DNA of 64,000 nt from Clostridium sporogenes (GTDB lineage Bacteria > Bacillota > Clostridia > Clostridiales > Clostridiaceae), in NCBI RefSeq assembly GCF_001020205.1, contig NZ_CP011663.1:2604001-2668000 (forward strand), written 5' to 3'. Position numbers and translations under genes: made by a program. Below, piece after piece: positions 34,695 through 43,006 of this stretch. Position 1 is the first letter of the stretch; the number at the start of each line of letters is the position of its first letter. Under the pieces are notes generated by a model. That model saw only the letters and a list, made by a program, of their open reading frames with translations. It was not told the DNA's origin and searched no databases.

Positions 34695-36047
34695 TTAAAT
34701 ACTTTCAACTATTTTAATTAAGTCTTCTTTATTATTTAAATTGGGATTTTCTAAAATTATATCCAATAATTTATTTAACACAATACCTATTTCTTTTCCT
34801 TGTTTTATTCCTAACTTCATTAAATCATGTCCATCAATATCTAAATCCTTAATTGTTAAAGGCTGTTTTTCACTAAGTATTTTTTCACACTTTATTTTTA
34901 AATTTAATACATTATCGAAACTATGATATTCTTTAGCACTTCCTTTTATATCAGCTATTTGTAGCTCAAATAAATCATCTAAATTATCAATTCCTACTTT
35001 ATTAATAAACTTTTTTATGCTAGGAATTCTTAATTTATTGTATCTAGTCATATGATTATAAACTAATTTATCTACTTTATCTATTGTTTTATTATCAAAT
35101 TTTAATCTTTTTAATATATCTTTAGTCATATCCGCACTTATCTTTTGATGACCATAAAAATGCCCTTGTCCATTGTCTCCTATACTAAAACATTTAGGTT
35201 TTCCTATATCATGCAATAATGCTGCTAATCTTAATTCTAATTTATTAGGTACGTTTTCTACTACAGATAATATATGACCATAAACATCTTTATCATGATG
35301 TTTATTATGTTGTTGAAAACCTACACAATCTTTTAGTTCAGGAATAATATAATCTACTAAATTTAATTCAACTATATTTCTTATGCCATAAACCGGTTGG
35401 CTGCTTACTAATATTTTGCACAATTCATCTCTGATTCTTTCCATAGATACATTATTTATATTTTTACTTAATTCTCTTATATTAAATTTTGTAGATTTCT
35501 CCATATCGAAATTTAATTGTGAAGCAAATCTTATACATCTCAACATTCTTAGTGAATCTTCATTAAACCTATCTTTTGAATTTCCTACGCATCTAACTAT
35601 TTTATTATTTAAATCTTCTAATCCATTAAAATAATCTATTAATCCGGTTTTATCATTGTAAGCCATTGCATTAATAGTTAAATCTCTACGCTTTAAATCT
35701 TCTTTTAAATTTGATGTAAACTTAACTTCTTTAGGATGTCTGTTATCTTCATATTCTCCATCAATTCTAAATGTAGTTATCTCATAGCCTATAGAATTAA
35801 TTAATATTGTTACCGTTCCGTGTTTTAATCCTGTAGGTATAATTTTATATCTTAAGTTTTCAAATATGTTTACTACTTCTTGTGGATTGGCGCTAGTAGT
35901 TATATCCCAATCATTAACTTTTCTTTCAAGTAAGCTATCTCTAACAGCACCACCTACTATATATGCTTCATGATTATTTTCTTGTAAAGTATTTATAATA
36001 TACTTTACCCCTTTAGGTATTTGAATTTTTATATTTTTATTTAGCAT
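34695..36047 (-). CDS. cca: CCA tRNA nucleotidyltransferase
   Basis: A 450-residue class II enzyme that adds or repairs the CCA end of tRNA. The head domain has GGAVRDSLLERKVNDWDITT, holding the GGxVRD and DxD catalytic motifs. RRDLTINAMAYN and LRMLRCIRFASQLNF are the neck motifs. A C-terminal HD domain is present (LAALLHDIGKPKCF). No operon partner. The decayed gene directly upstream also belongs to the nucleotidyltransferase superfamily but is unrelated in sequence. Confidence 0.93.
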   Translation of the reverse strand: MLNKNIKIQIPKGVKYIINTLQENNHEAYIVGGAVRDSLLERKVNDWDITTSANPQEVVNIFENLRYKIIPTGLKHGTVTILINSIGYEITTFRIDGEYEDNRHPKEVKFTSNLKEDLKRRDLTINAMAYNDKTGLIDYFNGLEDLNNKIVRCVGNSKDRFNEDSLRMLRCIRFASQLNFDMEKSTKFNIRELSKNINNVSMERIRDELCKILVSSQPVYGIRNIVELNLVDYIIPELKDCVGFQQHNKHHDKDVYGHILSVVENVPNKLELRLAALLHDIGKPKCFSIGDNGQGHFYGHQKISADMTKDILKRLKFDNKTIDKVDKLVYNHMTRYNKLRIPSIKKFINKVGIDNLDDLFELQIADIKGSAKEYHSFDNVLNLKIKCEKILSEKQPLTIKDLDIDGHDLMKLGIKQGKEIGIVLNKLLDIILENPNLNNKEDLIKIVESI

Positions 36048-36081
36048 TATTTATCACACCTTTATTAATTTCTATAACTAG

Positions 36082-36396
36082 CTACTCTACTTTTTTATAA
36101 TTAGGCATATTAGGTAAATCTGTATTATCAGATGCATGTTTATTTAAATGCAACTCATCTTTTTTGCTATTTCTATGATTCAGCTTTTCATAATCTTTCT
36201 ATATTACTCATTTCTGAATATATATTTTTGAAATCTCTTAAAGGATAATTTTTTAGATTAACATTCATAAATATTTCACTATGTAAATTAAGTATTAACT
36301 TTATTTAATAATTATATTATTTCCTAAATGTTCGTTGTTTCTTAAAAAATCATATTCTTTGCTATTTAACTTTTGTTTTATATCATGTGCATTCAT
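36082..36396 (-). pseudogene. decayed nucleotidyltransferase-domain gene
   Basis: Minus strand starts MNAHDIKQKLNSKEYDFLR then NNEHLGNNIIIK and a stop, the N-terminus of a clostridial DNA polymerase beta-like nucleotidyltransferase. Later fragments NYPLRDFKNIYSEMSNIER and, one base out of frame, DYEKLNHRNSKKDELHLNKH match its C-terminal part. The catalytic centre is deleted and two frames are used, so it is a relic. Confidence 0.65.
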
Positions 36397-36768
36397 AGTA
36401 GCCTTTACCCCTTAATTAATTATTTAATCCCTTTTAATTGAGTTTTATATTTATTTTCTAAATGATATCAGAAATCTACCTCTAAATCCATACCCCAATC
36501 TATTTAAATAAAAAAAGTAATGCCACATAAGCAATACTTTTTTTAATTTAATTCATTTTATTTATACATTTTTTAGGTATAACTTTTTATTTACTTTAAC
36601 TAATTCTTGTAATTTTAGGTTTTAAATATGAGAATACGGCTTTCTTTATCCATTGCTTGTACTTATTTTCCCATTATGTATATAATCACTTAATACTTTC
36701 CTTATATTATTTAGTTCTTATTTATATATTTAAAATATTTCTATGCTTCTTATATTTTAACTTATTAT
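36397..36768. other. intergenic with weak hairpin
   Basis: About 370 AT-rich bases. There is an A/T-flanked imperfect hairpin at 36511-36544. A short frame reading KYKQWIKKAVFSYLKPKI at about 36600-36650 on the minus strand has no start; it may be a coding leftover. Confidence 0.4.
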
Positions 36769-37593
36769 TTATATCTTTGAAGATACACTATTTTCCTGAG
36801 AATTTATATCAATATATTTTAACTCTTTAATATATTTTTGAAAAAATATTGCTGCTATTATAAAAATTATTGCACCTATGAAAAAACTTATAATATTACG
36901 CTGAATGCCTAAGATAGGTATTGCATTGTTTACCATATGAGCAACTATACTTAATACTAAAGATCTAGTCTTATAATATATAACTCCCAAAAATAATCCC
37001 CCGATTGTAGCATTAACAAATTGAAAAATATTTAAGTGCATTGCTCCAAACATAATAGATGAAATAATTATAGCAGTTACTGGTTTATACTTGTTTAAAA
37101 AACCTTCCAGAATAATACCTCTCATAAGTATTTCCTCAAAAATAGGTGCTATTATTATAAATGAAATAAACATAAGATAAGGATTTTTTGAAATATCCTC
37201 AAAAACTTTTTCCCAAGATTCAGATACTGGAATTTTTCTTATCATCATACCAATTGAACTATGAAACCAAAAAAAGAATCCTAACATTAAAAAAATTGTA
37301 CATAATAATAGCTTAAAATTAAATTTTTCAGCATATTTTATTTTAAAATTAGGTTTATAATCCTCTCTTATTACCTTTAAAATAATTATTATAACTAAAA
37401 TATTAGGAACTACCTCTTTTAATATACCTACAATTAATTCTAAAGATTTATTATAAGAATTAACATGTATAATTTCTGATAGGATTTCAAAAGGAATACC
37501 CACAAGAAGTTCTAATATAAAATCACATATTATTATTAACAAAGCACCTATCACAGATAATTGAAAACCTTTATTACTTAATTTACTTTCCAT
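36769..37593 (-). CDS. CPBP family intramembrane metalloprotease
   Basis: A 274-residue membrane protein with about eight helices. The Abi/CAAX-protease motifs are in place: EEILMRG in IFEEILMRGIILEGF (EExxxR), FGAMHLNIFQF and IVAHMVNNAI. Family members cleave membrane-associated peptides, and some give bacteriocin self-immunity. No bacteriocin gene is adjacent. A long inverted repeat lies upstream at 37682-37756. Confidence 0.87.
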   Translation of the reverse strand: MESKLSNKGFQLSVIGALLIIICDFILELLVGIPFEILSEIIHVNSYNKSLELIVGILKEVVPNILVIIIILKVIREDYKPNFKIKYAEKFNFKLLLCTIFLMLGFFFWFHSSIGMMIRKIPVSESWEKVFEDISKNPYLMFISFIIIAPIFEEILMRGIILEGFLNKYKPVTAIIISSIMFGAMHLNIFQFVNATIGGLFLGVIYYKTRSLVLSIVAHMVNNAIPILGIQRNIISFFIGAIIFIIAAIFFQKYIKELKYIDINSQENSVSSKI

Positions 37594-37681
37594 AAATCAC
37601 CCACCTATATAATAAAATTTTAATATAAATAACATAGTATTAAATAAAGCTAGAGTAGTAACCTTTATAATACAATGAAAG

Positions 37682-37756
37682 ACTGGAGACAATTAAAGGA
37701 TATTCTCCAATTGTAACAGTAATTTTTATTTCTTTTTTTGAGGAGTTGCCTCCAGT
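37682..37756. promoter_or_regulatory. inverted repeat upstream of CPBP gene
   Basis: ACTGGAGACAA at 37682-37692 and TTGCCTCCAGT at 37746-37756 are complementary except one base. The 53-base interior contains GGATATTCTCC. It could be a hairpin leader or a pair of regulator sites. Confidence 0.45.
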
Positions 37757-37964
37757 TAATCCAATCACTTCTATTTATAATATTGTTGCAAAAATTATTG
37801 TCTTGAGATATTTTTTATTAAACATAAACTCACCCTATTCAACTGTGTATGTTAAATTTTGATTGTTGCAACTAATTATAACATATTATTACATAATATA
37901 ACATATAAATACAACTAAAAAATGTATATATCCTAAAGAAATTAATAAAATTTTCATTAACCTA

Positions 37965-38029
37965 TTGACATATATAGATAATCGATATATCCTAATATTA
38001 ACAAATCATATATAGATTATCTATATATG
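37965..38029 (+). promoter_or_regulatory. PadR promoter with palindromic operators
   Basis: TTGACA (37965-37970), a 17-base spacer and TATCCT (37988-37993) form the promoter. The spacer holds ATATAGATAATCGATAT. A perfect 23-base palindrome at 38007-38029 (half site CATATATAGAT) covers the start region. Two sites of this type fit autorepression by the PadR regulator encoded next. Confidence 0.75.
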
Positions 38030-38082
38030 ATTATACCTATAAAAGTTAAATAAATTTCTAATATATGAAAGAGGTGAATAAA

Positions 38083-38415
38083 ATGCCAACTGACAACAGT
38101 TTATATTCAGGAGATATGACTATGCTTATCTTAAAATTACTTCAAAGTAAAGATATGTATGGTTATGAAATGATTGAAACTCTACAAGTTAATTCAAACA
38201 ATGTATTCGAATTTAAAGCAGGTACATTGTATCCTTTACTACACAATTTAGTAAAACAAAACTATTTAAATTGTTACGAAAAGGAAGTTAGTGGAAAAAT
38301 TCGTAAATATTATTCCTTAACATTACAAGGTAAAAAATTATTGCAAGATAAAACTTCTATATGGCAAAAATATGTTAAGACTATGGCATCTGTGCTAGAA
38401 ATAGAGGTGCATTAA
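38083..38415 (+). CDS. PadR family transcriptional regulator
   Basis: About 110 residues from the ATG at 38083, which has AGAGGTG upstream; an in-frame ATG at 38065 lacks a site. The winged helix reads MTMLILKLLQSKDMYGYEMIETL, then GTLYPLLHNLVKQNYLNCYEKE and KIRKYYSLTLQGKKLL, all standard PadR landmarks. It is followed one base later by a membrane protein gene it presumably regulates, and palindromic sites overlap its promoter. Confidence 0.9.
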   Translation: MPTDNSLYSGDMTMLILKLLQSKDMYGYEMIETLQVNSNNVFEFKAGTLYPLLHNLVKQNYLNCYEKEVSGKIRKYYSLTLQGKKLLQDKTSIWQKYVKTMASVLEIEVH

Positions 38416-38416
38416 T

Positions 38417-39193
38417 ATGAAAGAAGATGAATATTTACGTATTTTAAGTAAAAATATTTCTAATAGAAAAATAAGAAAGGAGATTTGTATGGAAATAAAA
38501 AATCACATTATGGATCAAAAAGAAGCTTACATTAAAATGGGCTATTCTAATGATGATGCTGAAAAAGCTGCTATTAAAGACATGGGCGATCCAAAAGCTA
38601 CAGGTAAAATGTTAGATTCTGTACATCCTCCAACTATTGATTGGATTCAAATTATTGCACTAATTATGATAACCCTAACTTTACAGGCATTAAAAATGCT
38701 ATCAGAATTAGGTGGATCAGATTTTTCATCTATAGCACCAATTGATATTTTAAGAATTCTAGGTATTTTTTTATTAGCATATGGGCTAATATGGATAGGA
38801 ATTGAAAAATATTCAGACCTTCCATTCTTTTATGGCAAAAGTCAACATGGAGGTTCAAACGCAAATGGCGTATTTATCTGTTCATTAGCAATTGTAATGA
38901 TATCCCATTCTCTTTTACAAACTATAATCCTCCTATTAATTTTTGCACCAATAATATCTATTGCACGCTCTATTATTGAATCTAAAAGAATAAAAAAAGA
39001 ACAAAAATTTCTTTGGCAACAAGGAATAGCTTATGAAGATTTTAGTTATAAGGGTAAGGCTATATTCAACAATGCTCCACAGAAAGTATATTCTCAAGAT
39101 GAGCCAATAAAAAAAGGTGACCCTATCATCATAACAAAAATAGATGGATTTAATCTAATTGTAAAGAAACAAACTCCTCATAATAATAACTAG
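38417..39193 (+). CDS. membrane protein with permease-prefix (DUF1700-like) domain
   Basis: A 258-residue protein. Residues 1-70 are a soluble helical domain, NRKIRKEICMEIKNHIMDQKEAY...DDAEKAAIKDMGDPKATGKML, of the kind paired with PadR regulators (permease prefix domain/DUF1700). About four membrane helices and a short cytoplasmic tail follow. The PadR stop and this start are 1 base apart, so the two are translationally linked. Function unknown; the pair is a common PadR-controlled module. Confidence 0.8.
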   Translation: MKEDEYLRILSKNISNRKIRKEICMEIKNHIMDQKEAYIKMGYSNDDAEKAAIKDMGDPKATGKMLDSVHPPTIDWIQIIALIMITLTLQALKMLSELGGSDFSSIAPIDILRILGIFLLAYGLIWIGIEKYSDLPFFYGKSQHGGSNANGVFICSLAIVMISHSLLQTIILLLIFAPIISIARSIIESKRIKKEQKFLWQQGIAYEDFSYKGKAIFNNAPQKVYSQDEPIKKGDPIIITKIDGFNLIVKKQTPHNNN

Positions 39194-39224
39194 CATATTA
39201 ATAATCTATAAATTCAACATCTAA

Positions 39225-39267
39225 AAAAGCTTTCCATGATAAAATAATAAATCATAGAAAGCTTTTA
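39225..39267. terminator. terminator of PadR operon
   Basis: AAAAGCTTTC-ATGAT pairs with ATCAT-GAAAGCTTTT, 30 bases after the stop codon. Confidence 0.85.
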
Positions 39268-39327
39268 CTCTCTTAATTATTTTGGCTTTTAAGCAACTCT
39301 TCAATATTATATAGTTTTTCTTCCATT

Positions 39328-39597
39328 TTATATCTTTTCAAATTTTAAAATTAATGGTTGTAATACGAAAATTGATATGATTAACCAGAGGAATATAATC
39401 CATCTTTCATTTAGCCTGATTAACACTATCATAGGTAACAAAGCAATAAGGAAATATATTAATATTGATTGCTTTGATGCCTTATATTTACAACCACATT
39501 TAGGGCATGTATATTTATAATAGTTATTAAAGAATCCTCCTATATAAAAATCCTTAAAAGAAATATTATTGTTACATTTAATACATTTTTTTAACAT
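39328..39597 (-). CDS. TIGR04104-type zinc-finger membrane protein
   Basis: An 89-residue protein. An N-terminal zinc ribbon with two CxxC pairs (CIKCNNNISF and CPKCGCKYKASKQS) is followed by two membrane helices (ILIYFLIALLPMIVLI, WIIFLWLIISIFVLQPLIL). The combination matches a putative zinc-finger family common in Bacilli and Clostridia. Function unknown. Its upstream region (TTGTTT and TATAAT, 16-base spacer) shares sequence with the upstream region of the Dabb gene. Confidence 0.7.
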   Translation of the reverse strand: MLKKCIKCNNNISFKDFYIGGFFNNYYKYTCPKCGCKYKASKQSILIYFLIALLPMIVLIRLNERWIIFLWLIISIFVLQPLILKFEKI

Positions 39598-39669
39598 CTA
39601 ATACACCTCCTCTATTGATTTTTAAATAACATCCATAATTGCTCATTCAAAATAGTACTTAATAATTTA

Positions 39670-39735
39670 CCATTATATACCCTCTAAAATATAAATTCTA
39701 AATCTCTTTCTTATATATTTTTCATTATATAGAGT
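39670..39735 (-). repeat. promoter-region repeat shared with 26943-27005
   Basis: About 60 bases (CTAAAATATAAAT, TTTCTTATATATTTT, ATTATATAGA) align with 26943-27005. Both copies lie upstream of a minus-strand gene and include its -10 box, so two unrelated genes share a promoter segment. Confidence 0.6.
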
Positions 39736-39794
39736 TTTTCTTACAAAACAAACATTTATTTAAAATATAACCTTTTTTTACACATCACATATAT

Positions 39795-40270
39795 TCAAGT
39801 CGCCGGATTTGTATTTGCCCTATCGGAGGAATGGCATGTACAAAGTGGAGTAGCCTGGCATGTATAATTTGTAGCAGCTATGAATAATGAATAGCTAATA
39901 CAAATTGTGCCTTCTTGTGTAGTCCAAGGCGACGATGCGTAAACTACACTATGAAATTAAATCTTTTTTTGTGCGTAGATGACCCTATATGAATACAATC
40001 ACAAGACTTAAAAGGATTACCCTAGACGCTTGTTTATTTTGCTAAATCTCCCTTTGTTTAGCGAAGTAGACAAGCGCAATACCCCGTAGGAATAGCAATA
40101 CAATACCCCAAAGTAATACTTAAATGTACTACTGTGGGTACCCTAATAAAGGACTAATTAATATCGTGAAGCTCTTAGATTTAAAAAGGCTCGGAAATAA
40201 GGGAGAGACTTTTTAAACCTTAGAGCTGCTAGATAGGAACCTGTACTTTTTAGGGTGCAGGTTAAAGTGC
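39795..40270. ncRNA. candidate large structured RNA, first part
   Basis: No ORF, but a dense series of paired segments. GTCGCC (39799) closes with GGCGAC (39928) around ATTTGTA-AGCTAT/ATAGCT-TACAAAT. GTGTAGT pairs with ACTACAC. CGCTTGT-TA pairs with TAGACAAGCG around TTTGCTAAA/TTTAGCGAA. A long stem AGCTCT...TTTAAAAAG/CTTTTTAAA...AGA-GCT spans 40170-40228, and AACCTGTAC/GTGCAGGTT ends it near 40262. The GC-rich islands stand out in this AT-rich genome. Which strand is transcribed is unclear. Confidence 0.45.
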
Positions 40271-40496
40271 CCAAATAATATTATTAAAGAAATGCTAGTA
40301 TATCTATACCAACTAACTAAATACATATAATAGCTTATATAATAATAACTCTATATACAAGAATTTTCACATACCTTTGCATATAGGCTACTTTGTTTTA
40401 AAATTAAATATTATTCCAAACTAATCTATACTACCTATAAAATATATGAATTACTTTTACTACACTAAAACAACTTTTATAAAAATTTATATTTTT

Positions 40497-41000
40497 GAAT
40501 TTTTGTTGGACTAGCTTTCTTTTGCCTCTACCCAATAGGAATACCCTATGGCAAATGGAAGCCTGTACAACAATTCCTATTTGGAAGTTTTAAAAAAGTA
40601 ATGCTCCACTAAATTAAAAAACACCCTATAACATAGACAAATAAATCTATCTATAAGGTATCTTATAACTATTTTAAAGTTGTATTTCTTTTTTAATTTT
40701 AATTTGTCCTTGGAATTGCTTATTTCTGCAGCTACAAAGGAATACTTAAAAGTAGCAGATATAAGCTAGTACAAGGATACCTATTTTCTCATCTTACTTT
40801 AAAGTAGGCTAATATTAATTTATCTATAATATAATAATACCTGCTCCCTATTACTATATAAATTTTAATACTAACACTTCCTGCCTGTTTTAAAGTATTA
40901 CGCCCTAGCGGATTAAAGTCCTTAGATAAACTACATAATGCACCCTATAGGAATACTTAAAATTAAGCATTGTGTAGATTAGATAAAGCTTCCTTAATTT
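40497..41000. ncRNA. candidate structured RNA, three tandem hairpin modules
   Basis: Three hairpins about 190-200 bases apart share an apical loop containing AGGAATAC: near 40552 (arms GCTTTC-TTTGCC / GGCAAA-GGAAGC and TTGTTG/CAACAA), 40740 (GCTAC/GTAGC, TCCTTG/CAAGGA) and 40938 (CTACATAATGC / GCATTGTGTAG). Two of the loops read AGGAATACTTAAAA. No ORF with a ribosome binding site overlaps. They could belong to one long RNA with the part to the left. Confidence 0.4.
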
Positions 41001-41008
41001 ATAAATAC

Positions 41009-41039
41009 TATTTATTTTGGTTCTCCACAGGTACGCTTC
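41009..41039. repeat. 31-base repeat, copy 1
   Basis: Matches 41670-41700 at 28 of 31 positions, with core TTATTTTGGTTCTCCA and end TACGCTTC. The copies lie on either side of the peptide deformylase gene. Nature unknown. Confidence 0.55.
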
Positions 41040-41109
41040 TCCTTGCCGTAAGTATTTTATATTTAAGCAACAACTTTTTCTTATGGTAAGTACTGTTTTA
41101 ATTATTTAA

Positions 41110-41520
41110 TTAGATTATTATACCTTCAAAATGATCCATTTCATGTTGAATTATTTGTGCTGTAAATCCAGTAAACACTTGCTTTTGCTTCTTAAAATTT
41201 CTATCAAGATACTCCACCTCTATCATTTCATATCTCTTTGTTTTTCTAATGCCAATTAAAGATAAACAACTCTCTTCTGTTTCATAAAGCTTTTCTTTCT
41301 TTAATATAACTGGATTTATCATAGGTACAATAAGGTTGCCTACAGTAAATACCAATATACGCTTTTTTACTCCAATCATGTTCCCAGCCAATCCAACACA
41401 ATGCTCTAAGTTTGCTCTTAATGTATCTATTAAATCATCAATTACTACTATATCATTTTTAGTTGCATCTTCTGATTTTTGTCCTAAAAACAATATATCT
41501 TTTACAATTGGTTTTATCAT
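41110..41520 (-). CDS. def: peptide deformylase (variant motif 1)
   Basis: A 136-residue deformylase removing formyl groups from new N-termini. Motif 2 is ESCLSL (Cys metal ligand) and motif 3 is QHEMDH (two His ligands and catalytic Glu). Motif 1 reads GLAGNMIG rather than GLAANQIG, so the usual glutamine is Met; such variants occur in second deformylase copies of clostridia. The main def gene normally sits beside fmt, which is not here, so this is probably the accessory copy. Confidence 0.85.
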   Translation of the reverse strand: MIKPIVKDILFLGQKSEDATKNDIVVIDDLIDTLRANLEHCVGLAGNMIGVKKRILVFTVGNLIVPMINPVILKKEKLYETEESCLSLIGIRKTKRYEMIEVEYLDRNFKKQKQVFTGFTAQIIQHEMDHFEGIII

Positions 41521-42070
41521 AATTTATACCTCTTTTTCAGTTATATTTTTTATATTATAAACATCAAGCATTTTTTCACTTAATACACATTCTTAGCTCA
41601 AAAAAATTATAGCATAAACCAATGACACTTTTAATAGCATTGGCTTAATTTTATTATTTCAAACGCTCCTATTTATTTTGGTTCTCCATATATACGCTTC
41701 ACCATACCATATTCTAAATTTCACTCAATTTTTAACTACTCTACTCTCTGGATTAGACTTCGCATTATAGACATAACTTCACTATAGATAACTATTATAT
41801 TTATTACTACACAATCCAAAATTATTATGATTTATATAAATTCCTCTTTTAATTATTACATATTAATTAATTGAAAAACTCTATTTACATTTAATAAGCT
41901 TTAATAAAAACAATTTATAAATTACCACAATTATGTAATTATTATATCATAAACTACTTCATTAACGTAATATTATACATTTTATACAAATACTACAAAC
42001 CCTATCTTAAGTATTATATATCAATGCTTAAGATAAGGTTAAAAATTAAACTATTTAAAAATACTTATTT
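41521..42070. other. intergenic region
   Basis: About 550 AT-rich bases with a hairpin (AACCAATG/CATTGGCTT at about 41615-41646), the second copy of the 31-base repeat at 41670-41700, and no supported gene. Confidence 0.5.
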
Positions 42071-42187
42071 TTACTCTCTCATTATTCTATTCCACGTATT
42101 TTCTCCTATAATTCCATCTATCATTAAATTACAATCCTTCTGAAAACATCTAACCGCTAATAATGCACCATCTAAAATATCCATCAT
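42071..42187 (-). pseudogene. peptidoglycan-binding domain fragment
   Basis: A 38-codon frame ending AVRCFQKDCNLMIDGIIGEN then TWNRIMRE matches the last repeat of a PG_binding_1 domain, usual at the end of phage endolysins or spore amidases. The catalytic part is missing. It is a likely phage or amidase leftover. Confidence 0.55.
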
Positions 42188-42213
42188 CTTCTCGCTTTCC
42201 TACACTATATAAA

Positions 42214-42258
42214 ACAAATTGTATTTACAATTTGTTTACATACCCCGGGGATCCTTGC
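42214..42258. repeat. dispersed repeat R2 with adjoining palindrome (copy)
   Basis: A palindrome ACAAATTGT-N4-ACAATTTGT (42214-42235) is followed by TTTACATACCCC and GGGGATCCTTGC. The same order occurs at 53202-53267 with only a few changes. Further R2 copies lie at 29405-29450 and 53830-53876. Confidence 0.65.
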
Positions 42259-42285
42259 TTATGAATATTTTATTTGCTAAAGATA

Positions 42286-42357
42286 TTTAAAAAAGCTGTA
42301 AAAGCAGAAGTAATTCAACTTACCTGCGGAGATTATATGCTTATTAGTAAAACTTAG
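42286..42357 (+). pseudogene. remnant of a YIEGIA-partner gene
   Basis: A plus-strand frame reads KKAVKAEVIQLTCGDYMLIS, then KT and a TAG. It parallels the end of the small protein at 48026-48220 (KAMRANISQLHCGDYIIIK). Only the C-terminus survives and the frame before it is broken in an A-tract. It overlaps the end of the convergent MobA-like gene by 14 bases. Confidence 0.55.
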
Positions 42358-42913
42358 CTCTATTTAATATGTCAATATAATCTTCATTTGTATCTATATC
42401 TAATAGTATTTCTTGATCTTCTATACATAAAGTAGAAAAACCATGCTCATTTATAAATTCTCTCAAGCTAACATATTCTTCTGATAAAATATTATTAATA
42501 ATACACTTTTTTATAAGTACCGGATGCCCTTTTATGTTTTTATATGTTGGTATAACTATATCACTATTAGTAGAACGCATTTTTATGTAGGTATCTTTTT
42601 TTATTAGTGGATAATCTGCTGGAGTTAAAAAAAATTTATCTCCTTTTACTTCATATAATCCTTTTTTTACAGAGCTAAACATACCTTCAAGATAATTTTC
42701 ATTTAAAATCATCTTTACTTTAGAATATGGTTTTAATATATCCTGAAGTAAATTATAATTGTATCCACCAACAACTATTACATTAGAACAAATATCATAC
42801 ATGGATTCTATACATCTCTCTATAACTGTTTTCCCTTGTATATCCAGTGTTAGTTTATATCTTCCTACCCTTGAAGACAATCCTGCTGCTAATACTATCC
42901 CATCAATACTCAC
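42344..42913 (-). CDS. MobA/MocA-like nucleotidyltransferase
   Basis: A 189-residue NTP transferase. The N-terminal nucleotide-binding loop is IVLAAGLSSRVGRYKLTLDIQGKTVIE and the metal Asp lies in LTPADYPLI. In family members that attach CMP or GMP to molybdopterin, this layout is standard. It lies 1.1 kb from the molybdenum hydroxylase operon, so a role in making that enzyme's cofactor (MocA-like, cytidylyl transfer) is likely but inferred. Confidence 0.82.
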   Translation of the reverse strand: MSIDGIVLAAGLSSRVGRYKLTLDIQGKTVIERCIESMYDICSNVIVVGGYNYNLLQDILKPYSKVKMILNENYLEGMFSSVKKGLYEVKGDKFFLTPADYPLIKKDTYIKMRSTNSDIVIPTYKNIKGHPVLIKKCIINNILSEEYVSLREFINEHGFSTLCIEDQEILLDIDTNEDYIDILNRAKFY

Positions 42914-43006
42914 AATATCACACCCTTATACATTCGCTTATACACTTATACATATTTTTCCCATTTTGTGAAAAAATATAACTAATATATTTAAGAAGGT
43001 GAAAAA

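Noticed and set aside
39795..41000. Group II or group I intron, or a retron
   Set aside because: No reverse transcriptase or endonuclease frame, no domain V-like hairpin, and no P-Q-R-S core could be identified.
42241..42254. CCCGGGGATCC looks like a cloning-vector SmaI-BamHI polylinker
   Set aside because: The same position in the homologous repeat at 53.2 kb reads CCCAGGGAATCC, so it is a natural variant of a genomic repeat, not vector.
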